A DNA stretch of 64,000 nucleotides from Notolepis coatsorum (taxonomy: Eukaryota; Chordata; Actinopteri; Aulopiformes; Paralepididae): contig OZ020586.1 of NCBI GenBank assembly GCA_963971535.1, positions 75,793,665-75,857,664 of the forward strand, given 5' to 3'. Each line of letters begins with the position of its first letter. Positions within the stretch are counted from its first letter, which is position 1. The position numbers and the translations under genes are program-made. Below are positions 11,244-23,814 of this stretch, one piece after another. The notes beneath the pieces are model-generated. The model was not told the DNA's origin and did no database searches. It was given only the letters and a program-made list of their open reading frames with translations.

Positions 11244-11975
11244 TTAGGAGAGAGAGAAAAGATTTGTCTTAAGCAGGGATTTAAAAGCTTCGACAGAGCA
11301 GGCGCCCCTGACGACGGCAGGTAATTTGTTCCACAGGTAGGGAGCGCAGTAGACAAAGGCTCTGTGGCCGGCGGATTTCTTTTTAACCCTAGGAATCGAT
11401 AGAAGCCCCGCATTTTGTGAGCGCGGAGCACGAGCAGGCGAGTATCGGGAAATGAGATCGGATAGATAGAGCGGTGCAAGCCCATTTAAAATGTTGTAGG
11501 TGAGGAGTAGCACTTTAAAGTCAGATCGGGCTTGAATAGGAAGCCAGTGTAGGGTGGACAAAACTGGTGTGATGTGATAACATTTTCTAGTTCTAGTTAG
11601 TATCCGTGCAGCCGCATTTTGCACGAGTTGAAGATTTTTGATGCTTGAATTAGGTAGGCCAGAAAAAAGTGCATTACAGTAGTCCAGACGTGATGAGACA
11701 AAAGCATGAATCAGGGTTTCAGCATCAGCCAGAGTTAAAATGGGGCGAATTTTTCCGATATTACGAAGATGGAAGAAGGCAATTTTGGTGACATTTTTTA
11801 TATGTGCATTAAATGAGAGGGAGGAATAAAAAATTACTCCGAGGCCCAATGGATGGAGGCGATGGGCGCAAGAGGAACAGTCTGGCCCCAGGACTCGAGG
11901 GCACATTGAGGAGAGTGACCCCAGGCATGTCATTAACAACAACTTCTTATTTACCATGGTGGCCCGGCTAGACAA
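11244..11975 (-). pseudogene. LINE ORF2 C-terminal fragment
   Basis: A frame of 243 codons with the post-RT region typical of L2/Rex-like LINEs: FNAHIKNVTKIAFFHLRNIG, AETLIHAFVSSRLDYCNALF, QLVQNAAARILTRTRK, HITPVLSTLHWLPI and LWNKLPAVVR. The catalytic RT core is upstream and absent, so the copy cannot be active. The stop at 11244 fits the natural C-terminus. Confidence 0.85.
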
Positions 11976-11985
11976 GTCAGAAAGG

Positions 11986-12538
11986 AACAGCTGTTTTTTT
12001 CTGCAAGGCAGTGTTCAATCAGGAACTAATATATTGATTTGTGGTTTATTATCTGTGCTGTGGTAATTTGTGGTTGAGTATTACTGAATTAGTTTTTAGT
12101 CAACATTCAGTTCTTTATTTGTTCTGAAACATTATGCAGTACAATGTTTAATCGATTTAGAAATCATCCCGATATTGTAAATGTATCTTAATGTAATGTA
12201 AAAAAATATATATAATAACCTTCTTACTATCATCATGCACTCTTCCTAATACTAACATACACTCAACACTGTAGCACTCAAGTCTGAACACTTTAATGAA
12301 CATTGTTACTCAGCTGAAAGAGTTGTACCCTTCCTAGTTCCTACTGACTTGTCGTAAGAAACGTGTAAGTCGCTTTGGATCAAATGTGAATGTAAAATGT
12401 AAATGTGAAATTGTGAATGTATGTAGCTTTTTCTCTGAACGTACACATCTCCACTGTGTGTGTGCGTGTGCGCGTGTGCGTGTGTGCGTCTCAGAGGTCC
12501 TTGAGTGTGCCTTGTCCCTTGGGGTTCTCCAGCCAGTG
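11986..12538. other. Intervening sequence with a LINE/SINE-type tail
   Basis: No gene. Near 12350-12410 the text GTAAGTCGCTTTGGAT followed by A/T-rich (AATGTA)n resembles the 3' tail of common fish LINEs and SINEs (from memory). A TG-rich run lies at 12454-12490. Confidence 0.45.
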
Positions 12539-12812
12539 AGGATTGATTGATTGCAGAATCTGTACAATACAGTACAGCTAATACTAACACCTGCTAAGAG
12601 GATGAAGACCAGAAAAAGACTTTCGTCTTGTTTACATAAGGGTCCTCCATTTTCAATTCATCAAGACATTTATGACATACAAGACATACAAATATACGGT
12701 ACTGTGTAAGAAAAAGAGATAATTTACCGGGGCCAGTTTCTAATTGCAGCCACCCGTAGGTGCTCTTTGAGAGCGGTTTTGAAGGAGGGTAGGGATTCAC
12801 ATTCCTTCAGGC
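12539..12812 (-). mobile_element. LINE 3' tail, family R, copy 2
   Basis: Same family as 8317-8475 but longer: it continues to the coding end, where the minus strand reads a short tail with WLQLETGP-like residues. The ATTG tail is at 12539. Truncated at about 12812. Confidence 0.7.
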
Positions 12813-13239
12813 ACGTGCACACATAGAGCCCAAGGGGTGCTTGAGCACCTGCCTTTTTGAGCCTCATAAAAAAAGTGTCCTTTTGGCCAACAGTTGAATG
12901 CTGGTATTACACTCATTGAGGGACACGAAGAAGTCAAGTCCGATGGGATTTGGGAATCTCAAATACAAATCGGGATTGGAATAAAAAAATTCATTTATAT
13001 TAAACAATACAGAATATACAGCACTTCTTGGGGTCTGTAGGGTAAGCACTTGTTCCCTCCCCCCTGAACATTTATGGAGATGTATGGGCCTTTTAAGTCA
13101 GTGATAAAAGTGTCTTTCAAGGATAAGTGAGCTCCTGCACTGATTATTATAGTTCAATATTCAATATTTGATCACCAAAACCCCCCAAAAAGCATAAAAA
13201 GGGGGCCCCCCGCCCGAAAAGAGCTACAGTAGAGCCCCG
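12813..13239. other. Intervening sequence
   Basis: No gene recognised. GTGCTTGAGCACCTGCC near 12839 resembles the termini of some fish DNA elements, but no second end was found. Confidence 0.35.
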
Positions 13240-13440
13240 GGAGTCGGGGGTGGTAATATGTACTTTTGCGTACTTTGGGGCATGCCTCACATATCGGCAT
13301 GTAACTCGAGAACCGCTGAACGGATTTTGTCACCTGAAAGGGCAATCGACAGGCAACACATAGGGCTTTAATTCTATCTATATATTGTATTAAAAGAAAT
13401 GCACACCCGAGCCACTAGAGGTCGGCAAAGAATCGTCCAC
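13240..13440. repeat. Repeat B extension, inverted
   Basis: Reverse complement of the distal part of repeat B copy 2 (about 7480-7640), with GGCATGTAACTCGAGAACCG and GAGCCACTAGAGGTCGGC. Diverged by a few substitutions and small indels. Confidence 0.65.
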
Positions 13441-13460
13441 ATCCACTTGGATGTTAAGAA

Positions 13461-16320
13461 GGAAAACTCCAACATTTTGGGAAATTTGCTTATTTAACAT
13501 CTTCCCTGGAGTTAGACAAGAAGATACATACCTTTTTTGTCTCTGTGCGTGCATTTAGCTTTGGGAACAGTCGCTCCGTTAGCATAGCTTAGCTTCATCA
13601 CTGGAAGTGAGGGAGGACAGTAGCCTGACGTTCCCTACAGGTTTGTTGATATTCTCATTCCTTCAAAGGATCCGAACCGATTGAAGTTTATGGATACCAT
13701 GACTTAAAATCCTCTTACCTTGACGATTAAAAGCCTCCCCAATTTAGAAAACAGTAATCCAATGGCTGGTATTGATAATATACTACTAACTACTGGATGC
13801 TCGGAGCTAACCGGAGCTAACACAGAACAGGATGGTAAAGCAAATATAATGACTTCCTTTCTGGGGTTTTCAAAATAAAAGTGCAAAGTTTATAGCAGCG
13901 GAAAACGTTTATTTTGTACATTATCTTACGTTAACACAAACCTAAACTAACGTTACAACTAACCTAAATGTAGCACCCTGAAAATATGGCAATTATTCAG
14001 AAGTGCTGACTTGCCTTTTATCTCCCCTGGTGCACCAAGACATACTAACTAGTTCCCATTAATATTCCCTCGAACAATGACGCAGGCTTCTCCTTCTTCT
14101 ACCGGCTGGAATATGGATTATAAACAGTATCACTGGATCATATTCTTCCACCCAGTTTTCCCTGTGTGGCTAGTTGGCGGTACCAGCAGGGGGCGGTGGC
14201 AGGCAGAGAGCGTACGAGAGAGACGGGGAAGGAAGCAAGCCAATGGAGACGGAAGGGGGAAGAACGAGCCTCTTTGAGTTTGGACTTTGATGTGATCGGT
14301 CGTGTCTCGACAGAGCCCCCGTTGTGGACCACACGGGCGAACGTATTGAACTTGAGTATATGACGGGTTATCCTAGAAGGACCCGTGATAGTGCGTGAGT
14401 AAGAGAAACTGAACCCAAGGTCTCACGTCCATAGATAGCGTGTTATAGTAGCAGTGTGTGCGGTATATTTAGCATGCTGCTAACGGCTATATTGACTCCA
14501 GTGTACACCGAGCGCCAGGTGCTGAAGAGACCGGTGGTGTAGCCAGCCACGTTGCGCAACAGTATAACCGTGTAGCAGGTGGGCTGTTTGGGACCCAGAG
14601 AGTAGCTTCAGTTTAAGGTAGGGCTAGTGTATTGCTGCGCGTTAACCCAGCGCCGGCCGTCAACAACCAGCCTTCGCTGGCGTTTCGATGTCTGCTCTGC
14701 CCCGGCGGTCGACAGCCCAGCACGGGAGTTCTTCCGTCCAGCAGAGGTCGCCAGCTACTGCCCTCTGCTCCAGCCCCGCTTGCTAGCGCCCGCAACGAGA
14801 GCGTTCAACGCCATCTTGCTACCTGGACGGTGGTGGCGTGGCGAGGCCGCCATTTTGGTTGAGTACAATAGAGCTTCGATGCTCCGGATCTATTACACAG
14901 TACACAGTGTGATGCGGCCTACGGGTGAAGCTAACGTTGCTAAATCCAGTTCATAGGGGTACCCCATACACATTCTATGCCGGCATTAGTATAGGACTTT
15001 TGTTTTGGTACAGTGGGCCCACATTTTTGATTTCCTTTGAGTGTGATAACGTGTGGTTCTTTAATAATATTTTCCCATCTAATTAACCTTTTCCCTGTGG
15101 GGAGGTTACAGACCTGGTGCATCATAAGTAAAGCCTTAGAGAGGTATTATTCTTGCCATATAATTAAAGCCTGATAGAGGTATTATACCGGGTACTGACC
15201 CAGACGTGGGTGATGAGTCAAACACATTGAAGTATATTATCCCTGGTACCGACCCAGAGGTGGGTGTATAATATACGTGTCTATAAGGTATTGAGTTACA
15301 ACCTGAGCCATAGTAAGACTTCATTCCATTCGACCATTCTTATTAAATCTTTGTAACCGTACAAAATAACATAAAGAATTAGATGGGGTTCTGTGTGCGT
15401 GTCCATTCCTGTGCCTAGTGTTAACTCTTTTGGTGTGGGTAACGTATATACAATTAACCCCTTCCTACCCAACTCTCCCCTTTTCATTGTAAGGTTTCTA
15501 GTGGTCATCAAGGGAGGGTACTGCTTGCGGGAGGAACGAATCTAATTATGCATATCAGTCACTAGGTGTGGGAGGGTTAAAGGAGGTATTCAGGGAAGTG
15601 AGAGCGAGTTGGGGAGTACTGCTGACCGCCCCGGAGAGGCGAGGAAGACCAGAGTACCAGACCAGGTTGGTAAATCCCGGGCCCCATTCACTCCCACTAC
15701 CGGGCCCCAGTTTGACGCTCCAGGCCCAAAGACGAGGGTGCAGTCAGACGGAGCTCTACTGTGTCCAGCTACCTTGTGACTGCCAGCAACCGTTCCCACA
15801 AAGCAGGGATAATCCACCCTGCTACATAAAGTTAGTTTAGGTTCGTGTTAACGTTAGATAATGTACAAAATAAACATTTTCCGCTGCTATAAACATCGCA
15901 CTTTTATTTTGAAAACCCCAGAAAGGAAGTCATTATATTTGCTTTACCATCCTGTTCTGTGTTAGCTCCGGTTAGCTCCGAGCGTGCAGCAGTTAGTATT
16001 ATATTATCAATACCAGCCATTGGATTACTGTTTTATAAATTGGGGAGGCTTTTAATCATCAAGGTAAGAGGATTTTAATCATGGTATCCATAAACTTCAA
16101 TCGGTTCGGATCCTTTGAAGGAATGAGAATATCAACAAACCTGTAGGGAACGTCAGGCTACTGTCCTCCCTCACTTCCAGTGATGAAGCTAAGCTACGCT
16201 AACGGAGCAACTGTTCCCAAAGCTAAATGCACGCACAGAGACAAAAAAGGTATGTATCTTCTTGTCTAACTCCAGGGAAGATGTTAAATAAGCTAATTTC
16301 CCAAAATGTTGGAGTTTTCC
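13461..16320. mobile_element. Long palindromic (foldback) element split by an LTR
   Basis: The left arm 13461-13964 and right arm 15831-16320 are inverted copies of each other over about 490-500 bases with few mismatches. Outer ends read GGAAAACTCCAACATTTTGG and its reverse complement. TTAA stands just outside both ends (3 bases further out on the left), which may be a target duplication. Without the LTR the element would be about 1.0 kb with a loop of roughly 25 bases. No protein is recognised in the arms. The arm text with GTTAGCATAGCTTAGCTTCA resembles a widespread percomorph repeat, from memory. Confidence 0.8.
13969..15826 (+). mobile_element. LTR insertion (1.86 kb), family 1
   Basis: Starts TGTAGCACCCTG and ends ACCCTGCTACA, with 4-bp TAAA duplicated at 13965-13968 and 15827-15830. 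The ends and several internal blocks match the solo LTR at 3021-4538. It lies almost exactly at the centre of the palindrome. No gag-pol is seen. Tandem-like variants of GGTATTATNCC and 'GACCCAGAxGTGGGT' occur at about 15175-15270. Confidence 0.75.
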
Positions 16321-17724
16321 TTAATGTTTTTAAATATTTTCTTTTTGTAGCCAAGAGTAAAGACCATAACCCTATCAAAAACAGTAGTCAAAGTGTATAT
16401 TTTCATTTTTACCGATCTTTTATACGATTTATCGGAAATATGAATTTATCAGAAAATGCTAATTATCGTAAAAACCGCAAGGAAATGACTAAATCCAGAT
16501 TCAACCCTGCCATTGGAAAGAGGAGCATTTTCCCTATCCATAGATGTATGATTTGGCCATAATAAGGTCAAGGTCAAGTTCAAGGTCAAATATGAATTTA
16601 TAATTCAAATCGATTATCATTAATTACTGTATCTACAAATCCTTCTGTTTAATCATCTTCCCTTTATTCATTTGCTTAGATTTTCTGTACACATGATCTC
16701 AATAAGGTGGTGAATGAGCTCAGTGAGCATTTTCTCGTACCCCTCAGATTTAACATGATCAAAGATGCAAAAATCATAAATCATAATTTATATTCTCCTT
16801 TTCTTCATTACAATTTACTCAGCCTAGTAACAGACACAATATTTCTGACACTGGAAATACATACCCCCAGGTCCCTAGATGTTCCTAGATACCAAGAACA
16901 TGCTAATTGACCTTGCAGAAGTGGAGCAATGTTCCATTTACTTAGTTTAACAGGGCTGTGGGTAGGGCGTTCCATATTGTTGTGGCATAATTGCGAAACG
17001 TGTTATATATATAATGTGACGAACCTCCTGACTAACCAAGTGGCTTTGTAGTGTGTGTGTCTGGGGTGTGTGCACGTGAGATGTGTGTGAACAAATTATG
17101 CGCAGGTGTAATCTATCAGTACTAATCAGCTACCTAATTGACTCTACTCCTCCTGTGGCAGAAGTATCTCCCGTCCTATACATATATATATATATATATA
17201 CATAGCATACCCTAAAATGTGGCCAGCAATAGCAACCCCTCCCCCAATCGCCACTCAACTCCAACCCACCCAAACAAAAAAGGGAATAAGAAAAAAACGA
17301 ATAAATAGTAACTGTAACCCACCATGTTACTGTAAAACACACTAGATTATATATTACATATATTTTATTTCTGAAATGAAAAGAATATCATTGGATTACT
17401 AAGAGATATGTTTGAATGGAAAATGGCATTTTCCCAGTGAGATTAGAAATAATGGCTATTATGGAGTCAATAATAATAATAAAAAAAAGTCAATGTAATC
17501 CCAAAGTAATTGAAACAAATCAGATTACATTATTGAGTAAGTGTATAATCCACTGGATCATCAATCATCTGTGTGCAGTTCCGGTCGCGACCCCTGAGGG
17601 GCAGTATCATTCCATGGTTTAGACCGGACAGCTACTGTAAATACAGTAGTAGAACCCTACAAGCCCTTTCCGTTATCTGCATCAAGCCATTCTTAGCATG
17701 CTTTCCCTGCAACAAGTGGGCTGA
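16321..17724. other. Intergenic stretch, nothing recognised
   Basis: A/T-rich with no gene or known repeat. A short (TA)n run lies at about 17182-17200. Open frames here lack recognisable motifs. Confidence 0.5.
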
Positions 17725-17820
17725 CTGAACATGATTGGATAGCCAGTTGATTGAACATGATTGGATAGTCAGTTGATTGAAGATGATTGGATAGTTAGTT
17801 GATTGAACGTGATTGTATTC
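17725..17820. repeat. 26-bp tandem repeat, about 3.5 copies
   Basis: Unit ATTGAACATGATTGGATAGT plus CAGTTG, with single-base differences between copies. Confidence 0.8.
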
Positions 17821-17981
17821 GATGTGATCATCTTGTCAAAACTTCCGATAATGTAGCCTATGGGGAGCTCAGTTGAAGAGTGGAGTAGGGAAAATATGTT
17901 TGTGCGTGTGCATGTGCAGTATGTGTGAACATGTGTGAGTGTGTGTGTGTTTTTTTGTGAGAGAAAGAGAGAGAGTGTGTA

Positions 17982-18124
<143 letters not shown>

Positions 18125-18191
18125 AAACTGATACTGCAATGCTCTGTAGCTCTGCATAGTAATACACAACGGCTTGCTGCACTGTTTACTG

Positions 18192-18192
<1 letters not shown>

Positions 18193-18283
<91 letters not shown>
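18193..18283. repeat. (TG)n microsatellite, about 45 units
   Basis: A second pure run about 70 bases after the first; the spacer between them is unique. Confidence 0.95.
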
Positions 18284-18286
<3 letters not shown>

Positions 18287-18332
18287 GTATATGTGTGTGT
18301 GAGTAATGGCATGATGTTGGCAGCATCATTAA

Positions 18333-19801
18333 CAGTGATGCCACTAACGCGTTACTAAGTAACGCGTTATTGTAATCTGATTACTTTTCCGCGAAAATGG
18401 TAATCTAACGCGTTAATCTTTAAAAGCCAGTAATCTAATTGCAGTTACTTGTCCAAGTGGCTGTGCATTACTATTTCGTTACTATCTCATCATAAATTCA
18501 TAATGCATGCGGAATGCAGTATTTTATTTCGTTTTCGACAGTCAAAAATACGCTTAGAGCTGTTTACTTCTCTTTGGGAGTGACGTCACATGTCACGTTT
18601 TCAAAGCGTGTCTGAGCACGTAACCTCGCGTGTTGATCCATGCTGGTGGGCGCGGCTGTTATTGTTATTTTCAGCCTGACCTAAACTGCGCGCTAGCAGG
18701 GAGAAGCTCGCGCTCGTAACGCTTTCTTGCAGCACTGGAAGTTCACTAGTCTACTTAACGTTTGTTAAGCCGGGTGAAAAAAACATTCACTTTGCGGAGG
18801 AAACAAAATACTGTCTACCGCATATGGAATATACAGCAGCTGCACAGCACGACCATCGACTTCTACAGGACTCGGAGCTGCACCACCAGCCAAACAGTAT
18901 GTTCCACCTTTCAGTTAAACATATTTTGCATTGCACTATTCCATGAACATGGAACACCATACTGCAGTATGTAGGTTGTCAGTAGCACACTGACAACACT
19001 GCAGTATATATATTCCCTCCCCGCCGTATATATATTTCCCTCCCACCCACCCACCCCCTCCTAATGTACAGTCCCCTCCCCATCATATGTATATACTCTG
19101 TCATGATCTAGGGGTAACAGTACTGTATATTTGAATACCGTTTATGTCACAAATGTATCAGTACTAAATACCTATATGTCCCTATGCCATAAATGTCATG
19201 TATGTTGTGTATGTCATAAATGTCTATATGAATTGAAAATGGGGGACCCTGATGGAAACAAGACAAACGTCTTTCTCTGGTCTGCATCCCCTTAACAATT
19301 GTGTGTATTGAGCCGTACTGTATTGTACCCATTCTGCAATCTGTTAAATAAAGTTTTCATTCATTCATTCATTCATTCATTCATTCATTCATTCATTCAT
19401 TCATTCATTCATTCATTCATTCATTCACACAATAATAAATAATAATAACGTAGAACCATATCTGAATGGGGCAGGCCTCAAAGGTAGGCTACATATCAGC
19501 CTACATGTGGTGTTATTGACCATTTATCTTTTGTGAAATCTATAGATCTATAGATAGCAAGATAGGCATACCTGCCCTATTAGTACATTTTACTCAAATT
19601 GAGTACATTTTACTAAATTTTTTTTGTCATTCTTATGTTGTGGCAGCAGCAGGGGGGACGACTTCGTAACCTAGTTACTTTCAAAGTAACTAAGTTACTC
19701 TGATAATCAAGTAATCAGTAAAGTAACTAAGATTACTTTTTAAAGGAGTAATCAGTAATCAGTAATCATATTACTTTTACAAGTAATCTGTGGCATCACT
19801 G
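18333..19801. mobile_element. hAT-like DNA transposon with 8-bp target duplication
   Basis: Ends CAGTGATGCCAC and GTGGCATCACTG (GTGGCATCACTG with one internal difference), flanked by ATCATTAA at 18325-18332 and 19802-19809. The 8-bp duplication and CAG...CTG ends fit hAT. Subterminal regions are rich in GTAACGCGTTAC- and AGTAACTAAGTTAC-type motifs. The interior near 18640-18900 may hold a first-exon remnant but no transposase. A LINE tail is nested at 19150-19430. Confidence 0.85.
19150..19430 (+). mobile_element. LINE 3' tail, family R, copy 3, with (ATTC)n
   Basis: The plus strand ends AATCTGTTAAATAAAGTTTT followed by about 17 units of ATTC at 19362-19427. It is the reverse orientation of the copy at 8317. 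The long tetranucleotide tail is the LINE tail expanded. Confidence 0.8.
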
Positions 19802-19809
19802 ATCATTAA

Positions 19810-20361
19810 TGCTTCCTTCAGCAATGCTGCTGAGGTTTCTGCTAACCCACGACCTGCTTGCCAGCAGATGTGATACACATACACGTGCATGAACATACAC
19901 ACAACAGACACACTCACACACAAGTCTACTGAGATTCTGTTGACGTCGTCCTAGAAGACGGAGACTTTTATAATTAGCAGAACGCTCAATCAAACTCACA
20001 GTCTCCGGTCTCGTTGGTTTCACTTAACACTGCAGTGACACGCTGTGAACAACACTGAGAGTCTGATAAAAACCCTGCTAGCGGCTGCCCTCCTCCTAAC
20101 GACAGGAGATCTGAGAACCGGTTCCCAGCGGTGGGAACAGGGTGGAAAGGAATCCCAACCAGAGCATGACATGTGAGCAAAACAGCTGCCGCGTGAATAT
20201 GGTCGATGGAGCCCCCCTGCTAGCACGTGCCATGCTAATGCTTGGACCAAGTGTGACCGATCCACCGACATTGGCATCCTTGGAACCCCTTGCGGCCTAG
20301 CGGGGCGACACGTCAGTTGTCTCAACTCATATTTTCAATTAGCCTTTTGCATTGCAACTTC
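19810..20361. other. Intergenic stretch
   Basis: No gene recognised. The 101-codon minus-strand frame at 20020-20325 has no known motif. Confidence 0.4.
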
Positions 20362-20378
20362 ATAAAATGTACACCAAG

Positions 20379-21429
20379 TGTGGCAGCTGGGTGGCGCAGC
20401 GGAGATCACGCTTGTCACCAATGCAAGAGACTCCGGTCTCGAATCCGGGTGTCAGCATTGCCTCCGGCTTGGGCCGGCCGTCATACTGGCTCAATTGGCA
20501 GAGTCAGCGGGTGGAAGTCGATGGGTGGTAATCTGGACGTTGTGGACAGTGACTCCTACAGGTCGGTTGGGGGACGCCTGCACAGCAGAGACAGGAAATA
20601 GCGGGGGTAGTGTGAGCTTCCCACACGTTACACCTCGCCAATGAGAGTCCGTGCTGGCAGGTGAAAAGATGTGACAGGCTGCCTCCTCGTGTACCGGAGT
20701 GGACAGGTGATGCAATTGATTGATTGATTGAAAACTTTATTAACAGATTGCAGAATGGGTACAGTAGAGTACAGCTCAATACATACAAATGTTAAGGGGA
20801 TGCAGACCAGAGAAAGACTTTCGTCTTGTTTACATCAGGGTCCCCCATTTTCAATTCATCGTAACATATATGACATACATGACATACAGATAGACAGTAC
20901 TGCTACATCTATATATTTATGACATACCAGATTTGCAAATACAGTACTGTTTGTGTTACAAAAAGAGTCCAGAAAAAAAGTATATACATTTGACGTAGAA
21001 ACTGTACATTGGATTGGGTAGGTGGGGGGGGGGGGACGACGACGACGACGACTGTACATTGGAAATGGTTGGGTGGGTGGGGGAGGTTGGGTAGGAGGGG
21101 TGGGTGGGGGACACTGTACAACAGTACAAACAAAACTGTACATTGGAATAATGACAAGACCATACTTGGTAATTTACTGTACATTGGAGGGGGTTGTGTT
21201 AGGACATTTACAGGGGCCAGTTTCGAATTGCAGTCTCCCGTAGGTGTTTTTTGAGTGTTTTTGAAAGTGGGTAGTGATTCACATTCGCAAGGCTTCTATC
21301 CTCCCTACAACCGACCAGTGGGGGGCATATGCGAGCAACGTTCAAGACCGGGGAGGGGAGAATTGGAAACACGAAATTGAGATGGGAGAAAAATAGAAAA
21401 TAAGGAGAAAAAGTGGATACAAAATATAT
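20379..21429 (+). mobile_element. tRNA-derived SINE split by a LINE tail
   Basis: SINE sequence occupies 20379-20715 and 21287-21429. The head holds TGGCGCAGCGG and the B box GTCTCGAATCC. The target duplication ATAAAATGTACACCAAG is at 20362-20378 and 21430-21446. In the uninterrupted copies GATGCAA runs directly into GGCTTC, which locates the split exactly. More diverged than the 5604 copy. Confidence 0.85.
20716..21286 (-). mobile_element. LINE 3' tail, family R, nested in a SINE
   Basis: Starts with (ATTG)n and AAACTTTATTAACAGATTGC, same family as 8317. It is flanked by a 4-bp GCAA duplication. The 3' UTR at about 21005-21185 holds four GTACATTGGA motifs and G-rich tracts. It ends at the coding side near 21286. 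Confidence 0.85.
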
Positions 21430-21446
21430 ATAAAATGTACACCAAG

Positions 21447-21900
21447 CGTTGCAGAGCCAAGGCTACGATAATAGCTAAAGACTAGTCACCCAAACAACTG
21501 CCTCTTTGCATTGCTGCGGTCAGGCAAGCGCTACCGGAGTCTCATGGCCAGTACTACAGAGAGACTCAGAAGAAGCTTCTATCCCCAGGCCATCAGGATG
21601 CTCAATGACTCTATGTAACACTAACCCATCCATTCTACATTCATTGCACACACTATATCATATTTATCTATTTATTAAAGAGATTTGCACTACATCCATA
21701 CCTCATTAGCATTCTGTACCTTGCCTTTAGAAAAGTCAATGTACCTCATTGTCTGCACTTTTACTTCATTGTACTTAGGTTGTATTTTAGTTTGTATATT
21801 GTATAGTGTTATTCCTCTTTTACTTACTTTTTTTACTGTATGAAGCACATTCTCAGGGGCTCATACAGAACCAAGCATTTCACTGTAATATTTCATATAT
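21447..21900 (+). mobile_element. LINE ORF2 C-terminal end and 3' UTR
   Basis: After the SINE target site the plus strand reads a conserved LINE C-terminus: SHPNNCLFALLRSGKRYRSL and then RLRRSFYPQAIRMLND. This is the region where fish LINEs end with a stretch on ribosomal-like 'RNSFYPxAIxxLN'. The 3' UTR follows with AAGCATTTCACTGTAATA. The SINE at 20379 inserted in this element. Clade not assigned. Confidence 0.65.
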
Positions 21901-22325
21901 ATATAAGTTTAAACAGAAGTTGAAAGATTTAGATTTACTGTGGGTTTAATTTTTTAATAAAAAAACTATACTCAAAAAATCTTGTCACCAATTTTCATGT
22001 CACTACCGAAACACAGGAGTTTTAGTCCCTTGGCTGAGCCTGGTTTTTAGCCACACGCCTGCATTTTTGACCAGGCAGTGACACTGCCTTCCTGTCCCTC
22101 ATGGCTGCATGGTAAGTAGCTAAATCCCATAATTTTGAAATAAATGTGTTCCAAAGTCTGAAAATCGGTGTGTAACTTTAAGAATTGTCACCACAGAACA
22201 CATTATTCTCTTCAATTAAGTAAACTTTTTGGGGTTTCATGCGGAATATTATGTTTTTATGTGTGTACACCTCTTCAAAGATGTGTATGCTAGCCATGTG
22301 CTTGCTAGCATTCTTTAGTAAGTTA
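21901..22325. other. Flank of the 5S composite element
   Basis: No intact gene. 22110-22195 duplicates 27650-27730 (the segment CATTTTGAAATAAATGTGTT-like to TGTGTAACTTTAAGAAT). 22198-22260 duplicates 29425-29488 (AGTAAACTTTTTGGGGTTT). Both duplicates flank the transposase-like gene downstream, so this may be part of the same transposon. Confidence 0.5.
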
Positions 22326-22618
22326 ACGTAAGGTTATGTATATAACCAAGTTCTGTGAATTATGGCGACGCTCAGCATCATCTGCACTGTACTTCACTTC
22401 GTGCACGTGCACTGAATAAAAAATTCCACCATGTACCTTTACATCCCAACATTCGTCTGGCCACACCCCCATCCGCTTACCTTCATAAGCAGGTGTGTGG
22501 TCACCTACTCGCCTCCTTCCCAAACTTTCACCACAAGGCAAGATCAAGGGCCGCAGCGGCGTCTGATGCTGAGCGTCGCCATAATTCACAGAACTTGGTT
22601 ATATACATAACCTTACGT
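22326..22618. repeat. Stem-loop (MITE-like) module, copy 1
   Basis: About 293 bases with roughly 50-base terminal inverted repeats beginning ACGTAAGGTTATGTATATAA. TTAA abuts the outer end. The module at 49465-49754 has the same structure and the same position relative to the 5S body. Confidence 0.8.
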
Positions 22619-23814
22619 TCTGTTTCATTATGGCTTTCGCTCAGCATCATCTGCACAAGAGGAGCTGAGCGGGAGCCATAGCTCGACAAATGTACCCCGC
22701 TGAGGCCCCCCACAACCATCAGACCGGGGAGGACCGAGCCCCCCCGACCCTCCCTAATGGAGGATACCCTCCCTATTGGAGGCTTACGGGAGGGAGACGG
22801 ATCCGACCGTGCGAAGAGGAACTCAAGCAACTCAACGCACAGGGTGAGCAGACCGTGGCTTGACCCCACGACTACACACACGCACAACCCGCATGCCACC
22901 AGGGAACGAACGGAAGGAACAAACCTCGTTACTGCCCCCAAAATCACGGGGTCAAGAGCAAACCCAACCCCGTGGCAAGGCTGTAGCAGCAGAGCGCGAA
23001 GGAAGACCCAGACCCACTGAAGGGACTGGATCCCCTGGAAAATGGGGCCCGGAGAGGTCAATGACGCCAGGCATCAAGACCCCACCAGGCGGTCACTTAG
23101 TGACACCGCCCCCCACATCGCCAGCGTATTCGGATAAGGCCCCTCCAAGAGCGGGCCCTTTCCCCCCAATAGCACACCGCCTGGCACACTGACCCTGCAG
23201 AACAAGCAGTCAGCATGGCCGTAAGCACTCAAAAAAGTTCAACCAACGGAAGCAGGCAGCACACCGGGGAAACCAGGCAGCAGGCTGTAACCTGAGCCTG
23301 GAGCACTGCGGACGAGACAGGCGCCAAAGGAGTCAACTGAAAACAGCCCCCCCGGCGGAAGGGGCGTATGCTGGCGTCGTTGATCACCATGACAAAGCCT
23401 CCATTAAAAAAAACCCACCCAGAGGGGTCGAGGCAGAGAAGGCTGACACGATTGGCAGACGTCATGAACGTGCAGGGGCACACTCAACCGGGTAACCCGG
23501 GAGTTGACTCTGCTCCAACACACCAGGGAATCAACCACCCTCTCGGTACACAGACGGTGGTTGTTCCTATAACCCCTCAAGAAAAAACTCCAAAACACAC
23601 CTGCGGGTATACACTGGCTATACCGCAGTACAAGTGTTTCAGTTTCCAAAAAAGGGTTATTCCAGGCCTACGGGTCGACGAAACATTACTTCGGACCGGG
23701 CCCGGCGGCTCGGGAAGCACACAGGGTTACCAGAGGAGGTCCAAAAGACCACCCCCAACAGCCCCCTCTTCGCCACGCGTGAGAGAGGAGCGAAAAGAAT
23801 GGAGAACCAGCCCT

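Larger units (their letters stand above)
9985..11985 (-). mobile_element. LINE (L2/Rex-like), 3' half
   Basis: A minus-strand LINE whose 3' tail is the (AAATC)n run at about 9988-10012. A 3' UTR of about 1.2 kb follows upstream, containing a three-copy tandem repeat, then the ORF2 C-terminus at 11244-11975. It is 5'-truncated within ORF2 near 11985. Confidence 0.75.
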
